Positions 55,266 through 64,000 of a stretch of 64,000 bases of DNA are shown in pieces. The notes under the pieces are model-generated. The model ran no database searches. It was not told the DNA's origin and was given only the letters and a program-made list of their open reading frames with translations. Source of the stretch: Streptomyces spectabilis (GTDB taxonomy: Bacteria; Actinomycetota; Actinomycetes; Streptomycetales; Streptomycetaceae); contig NZ_CP023690.1 of NCBI RefSeq assembly GCF_008704795.1, positions 2,800,501 to 2,864,500 of the forward strand, written 5' to 3'. The translations under genes were made by a program, and so were the position numbers. Every line of letters begins with the position of its first letter. The first letter of the stretch is position 1.

Positions 55266-55631
55266 TCAGACGGCGAGCGCCTGCGCGCGGCGCTTCACCT
55301 CCGTGCCGCGATTCTCGCTCAGGGCCTGCGCGGGGGTGCCGGGCAGGGTCGGGTCGGGGGTGAAGAGCCACTCGAGCGCCTCTTCGTCGGTGAAACCGTC
55401 GTCCCGCAGGAGCGTCAGCGTTCCGGACAGGCCCTTGACGACTTTGTCGCCGTCGATGAAGGCCGCCGGTACCTGAAGCGTCCTGTTCTCACCGCGGCGC
55501 ACGGCGATCAGCTGGCCCTCCTTGACCAGCTGCCGCACGCGCGTCACCTCGACGTCGAGCATCTCTGCGATGTCGGGGAGGTGGAGCCAGGCGGGGACGA
55601 GAGCATCGGTCTTTGCGTCAATCTCGGTCAC
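55266..55631 (-). CDS. Rv2175c family DNA-binding protein
   Basis: Small protein of 121 residues: an N-terminal winged helix-turn-helix (about 12-60, LPDIAEMLDVEVTRVRQLV and VPAAFIDG) and a C-terminal helical cap with LTLLRDDGFTDEEALEWLF. In Mycobacterium tuberculosis the homologue is phosphorylated by the adjacent kinase PknL, which lowers DNA binding. Here a PASTA kinase is encoded 3.9 kb away across the thi genes. GTG 55631. It is divergent from nothing and followed by a strong terminator. Confidence 0.93.
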   Translation of the reverse strand: MTEIDAKTDALVPAWLHLPDIAEMLDVEVTRVRQLVKEGQLIAVRRGENRTLQVPAAFIDGDKVVKGLSGTLTLLRDDGFTDEEALEWLFTPDPTLPGTPAQALSENRGTEVKRRAQALAV

Positions 55632-55740
55632 GGATCAAGCGTGCCACCTCCGGCCGGGTGCCGGTAGCGGGGGGCCGTGGCTTCGCCCCGTGCCCCATGT
55701 GCTGTCGCGCTCCGGCACGGCCCGCCCCGCGCAGGGCGTC

Positions 55741-56961
55741 CTAGGCGCGGACCGCCTTCTTCAGCGGCACCGCCGGGTCCGTGACCAACGCCGGGTCCAT
55801 CGGGGTGGCGGCGTCGATCAGCTTCCTGGACTGGGCCAGGTCCCGGGGGCGGCCCACCGCGAGCACGGCCACGAGGGCGCCGTCGCGGAGCCAGCAGACC
55901 GTCCAGGACGGGGTCGCGGGGTCGCCGCGCCAGACCAGCTCGTCGGCGGCCGCGTGGTGGCCCGCGTACTGGACGAAGCGGCCGAACTGCTCGGACCAGA
56001 AGTACGGCACCGGGTCGTACGCCTCCGGCGCCTCGCCGACGAGGGCGGCGGCCACCGTGCGCGGCCCCTGCACGGCGTTGTCCCAATGGTGGACGAGGAG
56101 CCGCTCGCCGTACCGGCCCGACGGGAAGGACGCGCAGTCGCCGACCGCGTACACGTCGGGCGCGGAGGTGCGCAGCCGGTCGTCGGTCACGACCTCGCGG
56201 TGGACGCCGAGCTCGATGCCGGAGCCCGCGAGCCAGGCCGTCGCGGGCCGGGCGCCGATGCCGACGACGACGGCGTCCGCGGGCAGCCTGCTGCCGTCGT
56301 CGAGGAAGACCGCGCCCGGCTCGACGCGTGCCACGCGTGCGTGGGTGCGCAGTTCGGCGCCCGCCTCGGCGTACCAGGCCGCCATCGGGGCCGCGACCTC
56401 GGCGGGCAGCGCGCCCGCCAGCGGGCGTCCGGAGGCCTCCACGACCGTCACGGCGCAGCCCGCGTCCCGCGCGGCCGTGGCGAACTCCGCGCCGATCCAG
56501 CCCGCCCCGACGACCACGACGTCGTGCCGCTCGGCGAGCACGGGCCGCAGCCGCTCGGCGTCGTCGAGCGTGCGCAGCAGATGGACCCCGGGCACGCCGT
56601 CGGAGCCGGGCAGACGCATCGGTTCGGCACCGGTGGCCAGCACCAGGCTGTCGTAGCCGACCGGGCCCGCCGCCGTGTCGAGCTCGTGGTCCGCGGGGCG
56701 GACGCCGGTGACCTCGACGCCGAGCCGCAGCTCGATGCCCAGGGCCTCGAAGTCGATGTCGAAGGCGGAGCCCTCGGCGTTGCCCAGCAGCACCGCCTTG
56801 GACAGCGGCGGCCTGTCGTACGGCTGGTGCGGCTCCGCGCCGAGCACGGTGACCGTGCCGGTGAACCCCCGCTCGCGCAGCGCCACGGCCGTCTGCACCC
56901 CGGCCATGCCCGCGCCCACGATGACGACCCGCTGTCCCGCCCGCTTCCGCTCTTCGCTCAC
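55741..56961 (-). CDS. FAD-dependent NAD(P)H reductase (ferredoxin reductase-like)
   Basis: Pyridine nucleotide-disulfide-type oxidoreductase of 406 residues without the redox Cys pair. FAD-binding GAGMAGVQTAVALRERGF (about 16-33), NAD-binding VVVVGAGWIGAEFATAARDAG (quoted in part as GAGWIGAEFATAA) and the second FAD motif APDVYAVGDCASFPS near 275 fit BphA4/rhodocoxin-reductase-like enzymes. The C-terminal reductase domain (about 320-400) is present. Start GTG/ATG at 56961. Divergent from the thi operon. The electron acceptor is unknown and no ferredoxin is adjacent. Confidence 0.92.
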   Translation of the reverse strand: MSEERKRAGQRVVIVGAGMAGVQTAVALRERGFTGTVTVLGAEPHQPYDRPPLSKAVLLGNAEGSAFDIDFEALGIELRLGVEVTGVRPADHELDTAAGPVGYDSLVLATGAEPMRLPGSDGVPGVHLLRTLDDAERLRPVLAERHDVVVVGAGWIGAEFATAARDAGCAVTVVEASGRPLAGALPAEVAAPMAAWYAEAGAELRTHARVARVEPGAVFLDDGSRLPADAVVVGIGARPATAWLAGSGIELGVHREVVTDDRLRTSAPDVYAVGDCASFPSGRYGERLLVHHWDNAVQGPRTVAAALVGEAPEAYDPVPYFWSEQFGRFVQYAGHHAAADELVWRGDPATPSWTVCWLRDGALVAVLAVGRPRDLAQSRKLIDAATPMDPALVTDPAVPLKKAVRA

Positions 56962-57006
56962 CCGATCAACTGTAGGACGGCCCCCCGGCGCCTGAACACG
57001 ACGGGC

Positions 57007-57036
57007 TTACCGGCCCGGCGGGCGACGGGCTAGGGT
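57007..57036 (+). promoter_or_regulatory. Promoter of the thiO-thiS-thiG operon
   Basis: TTACCG (57007-57012), an 18-bp spacer and TAGGGT (57031-57036), placing the start of transcription at the 5' edge of the TPP riboswitch. Confidence 0.5.
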
Positions 57037-57047
57037 GGCCGGTGCAG

Positions 57048-57141
57048 AGCACTCGCGGGAGCCCGGACGACCGGGCTGAGAGGGAGGCTGGGACGGCCTC
57101 CGACCGTACGAACCTGATCCGGGTCATGCCGGCGAAGGGAG
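57048..57141 (+). ncRNA. TPP riboswitch (THI element)
   Basis: The TPP aptamer core is clear: CTGAGA (57076-57081) in the pyrimidine-sensor arm, GGGAGGCT following, and ACCTGATCCGGGTCATGCC with GCGAAGGGA (57112-57139) in the pyrophosphate-sensor arm. The GGAGG near its 3' end can serve as Shine-Dalgarno of thiO, so control is probably at translation initiation: TPP binding hides it. Confidence 0.93.
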
Positions 57142-57154
57142 GGGCTGGACGCCC

Positions 57155-58422
57155 ATGCGTTCCCGTACGAAACCACCGAACGCGTCCGATTCCCGTACGT
57201 CACCTTCTCGTACGTCACCACCGCCGTCGCCGTCGCCGCCACCACCGACCGGTCGCACCGCGGACGTCCTGGTCGTCGGCGGCGGCGTCATCGGGCTCGT
57301 CACGGCCTGGCGGGCCGCGCGGCGCGGCCTGTCCGTCACCGTCGTCGACCCCGAACCCGGCGGCGGCGCCGCGCAGGTCGCCGCGGGCATGCTGGCCGCC
57401 GTCACCGAGCTGCACCACGGCGAGCAGACGCTGCTCGGCCTGAATCTGGCCTCCGCCCGGCGCTACCCGGACTTCGCCGCCGAGCTGACGGAGGCGTCCG
57501 GCGAGGACATCGGCTACCGCGCGTGCGGCACGCTGGCCGTCGCGCTCGACGCCGACGACCGGGCCCACCTGCGCGAACTGCACCTCCTCCAGCAGCGGTC
57601 GGGGCTGCGGTCGGAGTGGCTGAGCGGCCGCGAGTGCCGCCGCCTCGAACCGATGCTCGCCCCCGGGGTGCGCGGCGGCCTGCGCGTCGACGGCGACCAC
57701 CAGGTCGACCCGCGCAGGCTCACCGCGGCCCTCCTCGTGGCGTGCGAGCGGGCCTCCGTGGCCTTCACGCGCGCGTGGGTGCGGGAACTCGTCGTCGTAC
57801 GGGACCGCGCCACCGGTGTCGTCCTCACCGACGGCACCGCGCTCGACGCCGGGCAGACCGTCCTCGCGGCGGGCAGCCTCAGCGGGCGCATCGCCGGGGT
57901 CCCCGAGCACGTGCTGCCGCCGGTGCGGCCAGTCAAGGGCCAGGTCCTCAGGCTCACCGTGCCCGAGCGGTACGCGCCGTTCCTGAACCGCACCGTGCGC
58001 GCCGTCGTCCGCGGCAGCCACGTCTACCTGGTGCCCCGGCTGAGCGGCGAACTCGTCGTGGGCGCGACCAGCGAGGAGCTCGGCTGGGACACCACGGTCA
58101 CCGCGGGCGGCGTGTACGAGCTGCTGCGCGACGCCCACGAGCTGGTCCCCGGCATCACGGAGCTGCCGCTGGTGGAGACCCGGGCCGGACTGCGCCCCGG
58201 CTCGCCCGACAACGCGCCGCTGCTCGGGCCCACCGCCCTGCCGGGCCTGCACCTGGCCACCGGCCACTACCGCAACGGCGTCCTCCTGACCCCCGTCACG
58301 GGCGACGTCATGGCACACGTCCTGACCACCGGCGAACTGCCCGACGAGGCCCGGCCGTTCACGCCGCGACGCTTCGCCGCGACCGCCCCCGCCGCTTCCC
58401 AGCACCTCTCGGAGCTGCCCGT

Positions 58423-58426
<4 letters not shown>
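57155..58426 (+). CDS. thiO: Glycine oxidase ThiO
   Basis: FAD enzyme of 423 residues that oxidises glycine to iminoglycine for thiazole synthesis. A Ser/Pro-rich N-terminus (1-32) precedes the dinucleotide fold VLVVGGGVIGLVTAWRAARR (about 38-57), then GGGAAQVAAGMLAAVTE, RPVKGQVLRL, SHVYLVPRLSGELVVGATSE (quoted in parts) and ATGHYRNGVLLTPVTG near 370. ATG 57155 lies just 3' of the TPP riboswitch. Its stop overlaps the thiS ATG as ATGA. Confidence 0.95.
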
Positions 58427-59443
<1,017 letters not shown>

Positions 59444-59477
59444 GGCCGTGGGCTCGGTCACAGCTCCGCTGCAGTCT

Positions 59478-59498
59478 GCCCCGGGCGGGGCCCGGGGC
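59478..59498 (+). terminator. Terminator after thiG
   Basis: GCCCCGGGC / GCCCGGGGC with a 3-nt loop, 35 bases after the stop and just upstream of the kinase promoter. Confidence 0.65.
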
Positions 59499-59505
59499 GG
59501 CCTCG

Positions 59506-59528
59506 GCGTCAGTGGCGGCTCGTAGACT
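59506..59528 (+). promoter_or_regulatory. RecA-NDp-like promoter of PASTA kinase gene
   Basis: GCGTCAGTG (59506-59514), eight bases, TAGACT (59523-59528), six bases before the GTG start. The first two bases of the upstream block differ from TTGTCAGTG; spacing and -10 match. Confidence 0.5.
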
Positions 59529-59534
59529 CCCTGC

Positions 59535-61547
59535 GTGGACACGACCCTTAAGGACCCCCTCGTCGGGCAGGTGCTCGACGGGCGGTATCGCGTGGACGGG
59601 CGGATCGCGGTCGGCGGGATGGCCACGGTCTACCGGGCCGTGGACACCCGCCTCGACCGCGTGCTCGCGCTCAAGGTGATGCACCCGACGCTGGCCGCCG
59701 ACGCCTCGTTCGTCGAGCGCTTCATCCGCGAGGCCAAGTCCGTCGCCCGGCTCGCCCACCCGAACGTGGTCGGGGTCTTCGACCAGGGCACCGACGGCCC
59801 GTACGTGTACCTGGCGATGGAGTACGTCGAGGGCTGCACCCTGCGCGACGTGCTCCGCGAGCGCGGCGCGCTGCGGCCGCGGGCCGCCCTCGACATCCTG
59901 GAGCCGGTCCTCGCCGCCCTCGGCGCCGCGCACCGCGCCGGATTCGTGCACCGCGACATGAAGCCCGAGAACGTCCTCATAGGGGACGACGGCCGGGTCA
60001 AGGTCGCCGACTTCGGCCTCGTCCGCGCGGTGGACTCGGTCACGAACACCACGGGCACCGTCCTCGGCACGGTGTCGTACCTGGCCCCCGAGCAGATCGA
60101 GCACGGCACGGCGGACACCCGCGTGGACGTGTACGCGTCCGGGGTCGTCCTGTACGAGATGCTGACCGGCGCCAAGCCGCACTCCGGCGACTCCCCCGCA
60201 CAGGTCCTGTACCAGCACCTGAACGAGGACGTGCCGCCGCCGTCCGCCGCCGTGCCGGGCCTCGCCTACGAACTGGACGAGCTGGTCGCGACGGCCACCG
60301 CCCGCAACCCCGATCTGCGCCCGTACGACGCGGTGGCGCTGCTCGCGCTGCTGCGGGAGGCGCGCTTCGCGCTCACCGCCGAGCAGTTGGACACGGTGCC
60401 GCCGCTGGCCCGCACGTCGGAGCACGCCGCGCACGACGCTTCCGAGGACCGTACGAGCGTCATCCCGCGCGCGGGGGGTGCGGTGCAACTGCCGCTGCCC
60501 GCCACCCGGGACGTCGGAAACCCGGGGCGGGTCGGGCAGAACGGGCAGGACGGGCTCAACCGCACCAGTGTGCTGCGCACCCCGCAGCCCCCGCCGCGCC
60601 CCGCCGGGGCACCGGCCGCCCGCCCCGCCTCCCTCAAGGAGCGCATCCGGCGGCGGCTGCTCGCCCGGCGCGGGATAACCCTGGCGATAGCGGCCGCGCT
60701 GCTCGTCCTGGGCGTCGGCGCGGGCGTCTGGTACATCAACTCCGGCCAGTTCACGACGGTCCCCGCGGTGCTCGCCAAGACCGAGAAGGAGGCCCGCGCG
60801 CGGCTCGACGACGTCGGGCTCGACGTGCGCAAGGTCCAGGGCAAGTACAGCGACACCGACAAGCGCGGCACGGTCATCGCCACCGACCCCGACGTGGGCG
60901 ACCGCATCCGCCAGAACGGCAAGGTGACGCTCACCGTCTCGCTGGGCCCGCAGACCGTGAAGGTCCCCGACCTGGAGGGCACGCCGCTCTCCGAGGCGAA
61001 GGACAAGCTCGACGACGCCGGGCTCGGCGCCGGAATGGTCACCAGGACCTTCAGCGAGGACGTGGCCAGGGGCTCCGTGATCAGCACGGAGCCGAAGCCC
61101 GGCACGGTCCGCAGGACGGGCACCGCCGTCGCCCTGCTCGTGAGCAAGGGCACCCCCATCGAGGTGCCGGACGTCACCGGCGACTCGGAGAGCGACGCGC
61201 GCGAGGAGCTGGAGGAGGCGGGCCTCAAGGTGAAGATCGCGCCGACGCGGGTCTTCTCCGACGAGGACAAGGGGGCCGTGGCCAAGCAGTCCCCCGAGCC
61301 GGACGAGCGGCTCGCCGGGGGCGACACGGTGACGCTGACCCTGTCCAAGGGGCCCGAGATGGTGGAGGTCCCCGACGTCGAGGGGATGAGCGTCGACGAG
61401 GCCACGGACAAGCTGGAGGCCGCGGGGTTCGACGTCGAAAAGGACCGGGGCCTGCTCGGGATCTTCGGCGACACGGTCAAGGACCAGTCGGTGGACCCGG
61501 GCGACGAGGCCCCCAAGGGGTCGACGATCACCATCAAGATCCGCTGA
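59535..61547 (+). CDS. PASTA-domain Ser/Thr protein kinase (PknB/PknL type)
   Basis: Transmembrane kinase of 670 residues. Kinase domain about 15-275: GGMATVYRAV, LALKVMHP lysine, HRDMKPENVLIG (about 140), VADFGLVRAV and SYLAPEQIEH. A Pro-rich juxtamembrane linker follows, then one helix (about 378-398) and four extracellular PASTA repeats beginning near 407, 472, 541 and 609 (each with a VPDV/VPAV-type start). PASTA domains bind muropeptides or lipid II, so it likely reports on wall synthesis. The Rv2175c-like protein encoded nearby is a probable substrate by analogy with PknL. The GTG start is leaderless behind a RecA-NDp-like promoter. Confidence 0.95.
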   Translation: MDTTLKDPLVGQVLDGRYRVDGRIAVGGMATVYRAVDTRLDRVLALKVMHPTLAADASFVERFIREAKSVARLAHPNVVGVFDQGTDGPYVYLAMEYVEGCTLRDVLRERGALRPRAALDILEPVLAALGAAHRAGFVHRDMKPENVLIGDDGRVKVADFGLVRAVDSVTNTTGTVLGTVSYLAPEQIEHGTADTRVDVYASGVVLYEMLTGAKPHSGDSPAQVLYQHLNEDVPPPSAAVPGLAYELDELVATATARNPDLRPYDAVALLALLREARFALTAEQLDTVPPLARTSEHAAHDASEDRTSVIPRAGGAVQLPLPATRDVGNPGRVGQNGQDGLNRTSVLRTPQPPPRPAGAPAARPASLKERIRRRLLARRGITLAIAAALLVLGVGAGVWYINSGQFTTVPAVLAKTEKEARARLDDVGLDVRKVQGKYSDTDKRGTVIATDPDVGDRIRQNGKVTLTVSLGPQTVKVPDLEGTPLSEAKDKLDDAGLGAGMVTRTFSEDVARGSVISTEPKPGTVRRTGTAVALLVSKGTPIEVPDVTGDSESDAREELEEAGLKVKIAPTRVFSDEDKGAVAKQSPEPDERLAGGDTVTLTLSKGPEMVEVPDVEGMSVDEATDKLEAAGFDVEKDRGLLGIFGDTVKDQSVDPGDEAPKGSTITIKIR

Positions 61548-61549
61548 CC

Positions 61550-61572
61550 GTCCGGGGGCACCGCCCCCGGAC
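61550..61572 (+). terminator. Terminator after PASTA kinase gene
   Basis: Perfect 10-bp stem GTCCGGGGGC / GCCCCCGGAC with a 3-nt loop, 2 bases past the stop. Confidence 0.8.
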
Positions 61573-61662
61573 GCCCGCTCCGCACGCCGGAGGGGCTGGA
61601 ACCGTGTCGCAAGGGGCGCCCCCGGTCGGGAGCACCCCCGGCGGCGTGCCACCCTGGATCGA

Positions 61663-62526
61663 ATGAGCAGCAAGAAGTCCCTCATCGGCAGCCACGTCCC
61701 CGTCGCCGGCGGCCTGGCCCGCATCGGCCTCGCCTACGCCCGCGACCTCGCCGCGGAGGCCGTCCAGGTCTTCGTCGCCAACCCGCGCGGCTGGGCGACG
61801 CCCGCGGGCAACCCCGAGCAGGACGAGGCGTTCCGCGCGGCCTGTGCCGCCGAGGGGATCCCGGCGTACGTCCACGCCCCGTACCTCATCAACTTCGGCT
61901 CGCACACCGAGGCCACGGTCGAGAAGTCCGTGGAGTCGCTGCGGCACTCGCTGCGCCGCGGGCGCGAGATCGGCGCGCTCGGCGTGGTCGTGCACACCGG
62001 CTCGGCCACCGGCGGCCGCCACCGCGAGGTGGCGCTGCGGCAGGTGCGCGAGCACATGCTGCCGCTGCTCGACGAACTGACGCACGACGACGACCCGTTC
62101 CTGCTCCTGGAGTCGACCGCGGGCCAGGGCGCGTCGCTGTGCTCCCGCACCTGGGACTTCGGCCCGTACTTCGAGGCCCTGGACGCCCACCCTAAGCTCG
62201 GCGTCTGCCTGGACACCTGCCACGTCTTCGCGGCCGGGCACGACCTGGCCGGTCCCGGCGGGGTGAAGCAGACGCTCGACCTGCTCGTCGACACCGTCGG
62301 CGAGGGCCGTCTGAAGCTGGTGCACGCCAATGACTCCAAGGACGTCGTCGGCGCGCACAAGGACCGGCACGAGAACATCGGCACCGGCCACATCGGCGCC
62401 GAGGCGTTCCGCGAGCTGATGGCCCACCCGGCGACGGACGGCGTACCGCTGATCATCGAGACGCCCGGCGGCAAGGAGGGGCACGCGGCGGACGTGGCCC
62501 GGCTCAAGGAGCTCCGCGACTGCTGA
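61663..62526 (+). CDS. nfo: Endonuclease IV (AP endonuclease, Nfo family)
   Basis: Zn-dependent deoxyribonuclease IV of 287 residues for base-excision repair of abasic sites. Barrel motifs: IGSHVPVAGGLARI (His ligand), YVHAPYLINFGS, GVVVHTGSATGG, LLLESTAGQGAS (Glu ligand), GVCLDTCHVFAAGHDL (Asp and His), LKLVHANDSKDVVGAHKDRHENIG (quoted in part as LVHANDSKDVVGA) and IIETPGGKEG. ATG 61663 is preceded by CACCCT at seven bases. No RecA-NDp motif was seen upstream, although it is a repair gene. Confidence 0.95.
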   Translation: MSSKKSLIGSHVPVAGGLARIGLAYARDLAAEAVQVFVANPRGWATPAGNPEQDEAFRAACAAEGIPAYVHAPYLINFGSHTEATVEKSVESLRHSLRRGREIGALGVVVHTGSATGGRHREVALRQVREHMLPLLDELTHDDDPFLLLESTAGQGASLCSRTWDFGPYFEALDAHPKLGVCLDTCHVFAAGHDLAGPGGVKQTLDLLVDTVGEGRLKLVHANDSKDVVGAHKDRHENIGTGHIGAEAFRELMAHPATDGVPLIIETPGGKEGHAADVARLKELRDC

Positions 62527-62535
62527 CCCCGCGCC

Positions 62536-63168
62536 TCAGAGCTCGGGGCCGTCCCCGGGCTCTTCCTGGTACGAGTAGCGCTGCTCGCGCCAGGGGTCGC
62601 CGATGTTGTGGTAGCCGCGCTCCTCCCAGAAGCCGCGGCGGTCGGCGGTCATGTACTCGATGCCCCGGACCCACTTGGGGCCCTTCCAGGCGTACAGGTG
62701 GGGCACCACGAGGCGCAGCGGGAAGCCGTGCTCGGCGGTCAGCAGCTCGCCGCCCTTGTGCGTGGCGAAGATCGTGCGGTCGCTGAGGAAGTCCGCGAGG
62801 CGCAGGTTCGAGCTGAAGCCGTACTCGGCCCAGACCATCACGTGGGTCGCGGTCGGCGCGGGCGGCGCGAGGGCGGTCAGATCACGGGCGAGCACGCCGC
62901 CCCATTCGGCGCCGAGCATGCTGAACTTCGTGACGCAGTGCAGATCGGCGACCACCGTCGTGTACGGAAGGGCCGAGAACTCCTCGTGCGTCCAGGAGTG
63001 CTTCTCGCCGTCGGCGGTGGCGCCGAAGACCCTGAAGTCCCAGCGCTCCGGGCGGAACTTGGGGACCGGGCCGTAGTGCGTGACCGGCCAGCCGCGCTGC
63101 AGTCGCTGCCCCGGCGGAAGGTCCGGCTCCACTACGTCTCGAGATGTGCGACCCACCGGCTGACCCAT
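62536..63168 (-). CDS. Sulfite oxidase-like molybdopterin oxidoreductase
   Basis: Protein of 210 residues with the oxidoreductase molybdopterin-binding (SUOX/MsrP-like) fold. The Mo-ligating Cys lies in VVADLHCVTKFSMLGAEWGG (about 83-102), and GFSSNLRLADFL, EHGFPLRLVVPHLYAWKG and YMTADRRGFWEERGYHNIGD (about 185-203) are typical. There is no Tat signal, so unlike MsrP it should be cytosolic; no MsrQ-type membrane partner is adjacent. ATG 63168 chosen by conserved MGQPVGRTSRDVV start. Convergent on nfo. Substrate unknown. Confidence 0.92.
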   Translation of the reverse strand: MGQPVGRTSRDVVEPDLPPGQRLQRGWPVTHYGPVPKFRPERWDFRVFGATADGEKHSWTHEEFSALPYTTVVADLHCVTKFSMLGAEWGGVLARDLTALAPPAPTATHVMVWAEYGFSSNLRLADFLSDRTIFATHKGGELLTAEHGFPLRLVVPHLYAWKGPKWVRGIEYMTADRRGFWEERGYHNIGDPWREQRYSYQEEPGDGPEL

Positions 63169-63322
63169 GGCTCCATCCTGACAGACCGGAAGCAGTGGAC
63201 GTGACCAGGTATACGCGGATTCGGGCAACTCCTACTAAGCGTGCACTTACTGGACGCCCCTCGGACGCCAGTGCAAGGATGCGCGCTACCTGCCAGTCCC
63301 CCGCTTGGAAGGAGCCTCTGCG

Positions 63323-63802
63323 ATGCAGGGCGACCCCGAGGTCATCGAATTCCTCAACGAGCAGCTGACCGCCGAGCTCACGGCGATCAACCAGTACTTC
63401 CTGCACGCCAAGATGCAGGAGAACAACGGCTGGACGAAGCTCGCCAAGTACACCCGGTCCGAGTCGATCGACGAGATGAAGCACGCCGAGGTGCTCACCG
63501 ACCGGATCCTGTTCCTCGACGGCCTGCCCAACTACCAGCGGCTGTTCCACGTACGCATCGGCCAGTCCGTCACCGAGATGTTCCAGGCGGACCGCCAGAT
63601 CGAGGCGGAGGCGATCGACCGCCTCAAGCGCGGGATCGAGGTGATGCGCGCCAAGGGCGACATCACGTCCGCGAACATCTTCGAGTCGATCCTCGAGGAC
63701 GAGGAGCACCACATCGACTATCTCGACACCCAGCTGGAGCTGGTCGAGAAGCTCGGCGAGCCGCTGTACATCGCGCAGCTCATCGAGCAGCCGGAGGGCT
63801 AG
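63323..63802 (+). CDS. bfr: Bacterioferritin
   Basis: Heme-containing ferritin subunit of 159 residues that forms the 24-mer iron store. The ferroxidase ligands are all in place: Glu18, Glu51, His54, Glu94, Glu127 and His130, and the heme ligand is Met52 (SIDEMKHAEVL). ATG 63323 follows GGAAGGAG by eight bases. It is divergent from the molybdopterin oxidoreductase gene and converges with bfd so tightly that the two stop codons overlap (CTAG). Confidence 0.98.
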   Translation: MQGDPEVIEFLNEQLTAELTAINQYFLHAKMQENNGWTKLAKYTRSESIDEMKHAEVLTDRILFLDGLPNYQRLFHVRIGQSVTEMFQADRQIEAEAIDRLKRGIEVMRAKGDITSANIFESILEDEEHHIDYLDTQLELVEKLGEPLYIAQLIEQPEG

Positions 63803-64000
63803 GCCGCCTCGTCCAGGCCGGAGAGCACCGGCTCCCCCTGGTCCACGAGCTCACGGCGTGGGCACGCGCCCCGGCCGAGCAGCGCCTGGATGCGTCGTAC
63901 GCACGAACCGCAGTCCGTGCCCGCCTTGCAGGCCGACGCTATCTGGCGGGGGGTGCAGGCGCCGTCCGCCGCGTGCTTCCTCACCTGCGCTTCGGTGACC
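63799..64000 (-). CDS. bfd: Bacterioferritin-associated ferredoxin (5' end beyond window)
   Basis: C-terminal 66 residues of a BFD-like [2Fe-2S] protein. The visible part starts VTEAQVRKHAADGA and has the second cluster motif GTDCGSCVRRIQAL (CxxC). The first CxC lies past the window edge. Bfd donates electrons to bacterioferritin heme to release stored iron, which fits its place next to bfr. The tail after LLGRG is longer than in enteric Bfd and low in conserved features. Confidence 0.93.
   Translation of the reverse strand, partial: VTEAQVRKHAADGACTPRQIASACKAGTDCGSCVRRIQALLGRGACPRRELVDQGEPVLSGLDEAA

Overview
The window is chromosomal DNA of a Streptomyces (high-GC actinomycete). Grounds: very high G+C with strong GC bias at third codon positions, frequent GTG/TTG starts, LL-DAP-type cell-wall genes, a DivIVA/SepF/YggT/FtsZ block without minCD or ftsA, a Rv2175c-type DNA-binding protein, SAV_6107-type and DUF3040 proteins, and an unbroken gene order matching the dnaE-to-bfr stretch around the division and cell-wall (dcw) cluster of Streptomyces coelicolor. 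No insertion sequence, prophage, tRNA, rRNA or CRISPR array is visible; this is conserved core chromosome rather than an island.

Layout. 1-13.9 kb: 5' part of dnaE, a DUF2252 gene, a membrane protein/DsbA-like pair, secreted phosphatase phoD, a receptor Ser/Thr kinase, a dienelactone hydrolase, an MscS channel, a CPA1 Na+/H+ antiporter, and the lspA-rluD-acetyltransferase run. 14-19.2 kb: the histone-like/DksA fusion gene ddbA and ileS behind an isoleucine T-box leader. 19.2-37.2 kb: dcw cluster on the minus strand (rsmH-ftsL-ftsI-murE-murF-mraY-murD-ftsW-murG-ftsQ-ftsZ-pgeF-yggS-sepF-yggT-divIVA), with many 1-4 base start/stop overlaps. 37.5-43.3 kb: beta-carbonic anhydrase, then a MoxR-DUF58-transglutaminase operon. 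43.7-52.4 kb: DUF3040 protein, methyltransferase, HEPN-type protein, a TetR-controlled ABC/Pip membrane operon, DUF4126 protein, FAD oxidoreductase. 52.4-64 kb: metF, thiE, Rv2175c-like protein, NAD(P)H reductase, TPP-riboswitch-controlled thiO-thiS-thiG, a PASTA-domain Ser/Thr kinase, endonuclease IV, a molybdopterin oxidoreductase, and convergent bfr/bfd.

How it fits together. The central block makes lipid-linked peptidoglycan precursor (MurE, MurF, MraY, MurD, MurG), polymerises it at the septum (FtsW, FtsI, FtsL, FtsQ) and directs it with FtsZ, SepF and DivIVA. The PASTA kinase and the receptor kinase near phoD are probable envelope-sensing inputs. Thiamine genes are controlled by a TPP riboswitch, ileS by tRNA charging, and the Pip operon probably by its own TetR.

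The main non-routine observations are: (1) four genes (dnaE, a HEPN-family gene, an FAD oxidoreductase and the PASTA kinase) carry promoters of the actinobacterial RecA-NDp/PafBC DNA-damage architecture; (2) rsmH is broken by an apparent one-base deletion in a homopolymer; (3) an ABC ATPase has Arg in place of the P-loop Lys and no signature motif; (4) a receptor kinase has a SPOR-like, cysteine-containing extracellular domain; (5) many genes show a -10 hexamer 6-8 nt before the start codon, i.e. leaderless transcripts.
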